From Magnetococcales bacterium (GTDB taxonomy: Bacteria > Pseudomonadota > Magnetococcia > Magnetococcales > Magnetaquicoccaceae): a stretch of DNA of 59,298 nucleotides. The stretch lies in assembly GCA_015233035.1 (NCBI GenBank), contig JADFYM010000005.1, positions 1-59,298 on the forward strand. Direction: 5' to 3'. Of this stretch, positions 58,966 through 59,298 are shown in pieces. The translations under genes and the position numbers were made by a program. The notes under the pieces were generated by a model that was not told where the DNA came from, did not search any database, and was given only the letters and a program-made list of their open reading frames with translations. Numbering within the stretch: the first letter of the stretch is position 1; each line of letters opens with the position of its first letter.

Positions 58966-59298
58966 ATGAGCCAACAGTCTAAGTTCAAGGCAGGCCGAGA
59001 TAAATGGCGGAGCAAGGCAAGCGTGCGTGCGATTGACAACAGCTACTTGCGCAAACAACTCGTCAGAACCAAGGCAGAACGCGATCAGTATCGCAACGCG
59101 CTAAAAGAAAGCAAAAAACTCTTGCTCCAACAAACGACTCAGCAATCTGGCCTGACATGTCTTCCAAAGGTCGATCTGGTCTTGTTGGCCATCACCCTGT
59201 TTACTGCAACTCGCATTGGATTCCGTGCAATATCAAGAGTTTTAAGCGTATTCGCTGACACGCTCGGTATCAAAAAAGTGCCGTGTCCCCAGACCATC
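58966..59298 (+). CDS. Probable transposase, N-terminal part (leaves window)
   Basis: An open frame of 111 codons starting at an ATG with GAGGAA about seven bases upstream and running off the window. It begins MSQQSKFKAGRDKWRSKA, has a basic coiled-coil region (NSYLRKQLVRTKAERDQYRNALKESKKLL), then LLAITLFTATRIGFRAISRV and LGIKKVPCPQTI. The basic helix followed by a helix-turn-helix-like stretch resembles N-termini of some transposases, from memory only. The family is not identified and the gene is incomplete. Confidence 0.45.
   Translation, partial: MSQQSKFKAGRDKWRSKASVRAIDNSYLRKQLVRTKAERDQYRNALKESKKLLLQQTTQQSGLTCLPKVDLVLLAITLFTATRIGFRAISRVLSVFADTLGIKKVPCPQTI

Noticed and set aside
1-59298. 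tRNA or rRNA genes
   Set aside because: No T-loop-like GTTCRANYC with a matching stem and no rRNA signature was found by reading; a tRNAscan run would settle it.

Overview
The window is a chromosomal segment of a Gram-negative proteobacterium. It carries 48 protein genes that I can support, several families of short palindromic repeats, and no recognisable rRNA, tRNA or CRISPR array. The Gram-negative assignment rests on a two-partner secretion pair with an outer-membrane TpsB pore, a ubiquinone block in the order ubiE-ubiJ-ubiB, and the hslV-hslU, bpt and dnaA-dnaN-recF blocks. Sulfide-quinone oxidoreductase genes, many c-di-GMP and two-component proteins, and dense GC-rich hairpin repeats would fit a deep-branching Magnetococcia-like lineage. 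That taxonomic guess is inference only.

Layout. 0.1-3.9 kb (minus): a MntA/HepT-type nucleotidyltransferase-HEPN pair, an orphan ParA-like ATPase and a UbiD decarboxylase. 4.1-7.2 kb: ubiE-ubiJ-ubiB. 7.5-13.4 kb: a TpsA exoprotein and its TpsB transporter. 13.4-18.9 kb: a phosphate block (Pit transporter, DUF47/PhoU-like protein, PhoR, PhoB) preceded by five 11-bp-spaced Pho-box-like repeats. 19-25.3 kb: a small coiled-coil membrane protein, a hybrid kinase, a diguanylate cyclase and polyphosphate kinase 2. 25.4-31.8 kb: hslVU, then divergent bpt-recX-alaS-pilZ. 31.8-36 kb: dnaA, a repeat-filled gap, dnaN and recF. 36-38.3 kb: a split HipA-like kinase with a HIRAN-domain partner and an unknown gene. 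38.3-44.7 kb: a degenerate GGDEF protein, a response regulator, a multi-receiver hybrid kinase whose 3' end is broken, an unknown gene and a ClC channel with CBS domains. 44.7-45.7 kb: a gene-free repeat block. 45.7-51.4 kb: a UvrD-like helicase, CheY, a TPR-like exported protein and a Fic protein. 51.8-54.1 kb: a sulfur operon (DsrE-like, TusA, SQR, DUF1641). 54.2-58.2 kb: an Old Yellow Enzyme, a cyclic-nucleotide-gated-type K+ channel, an NfeD-like protein and BioD. 58.3-59.3 kb: a polyproline micro-ORF, a Cys-rich protein and the start of a probable transposase that leaves the window.

How the parts fit. Phosphate import, PhoRB control and PPK2 suggest phosphate and polyphosphate management. 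The UbiD/E/J/B genes and SQR link quinone synthesis to sulfide oxidation. PilZ, an active-type GGDEF and a degenerate GGDEF with an intact inhibitory site form a c-di-GMP layer. The most striking parts are the kinase/HIRAN cassette at 36.0-37.7 kb, two MITE-like families (one with perfect 8-bp target duplications, one that supplies the stop codon of a cyclase gene), a 57-bp tandem duplication inside phoB, and a hybrid kinase whose missing Hpt domain is replaced by antisense sequence of the neighbouring gene.
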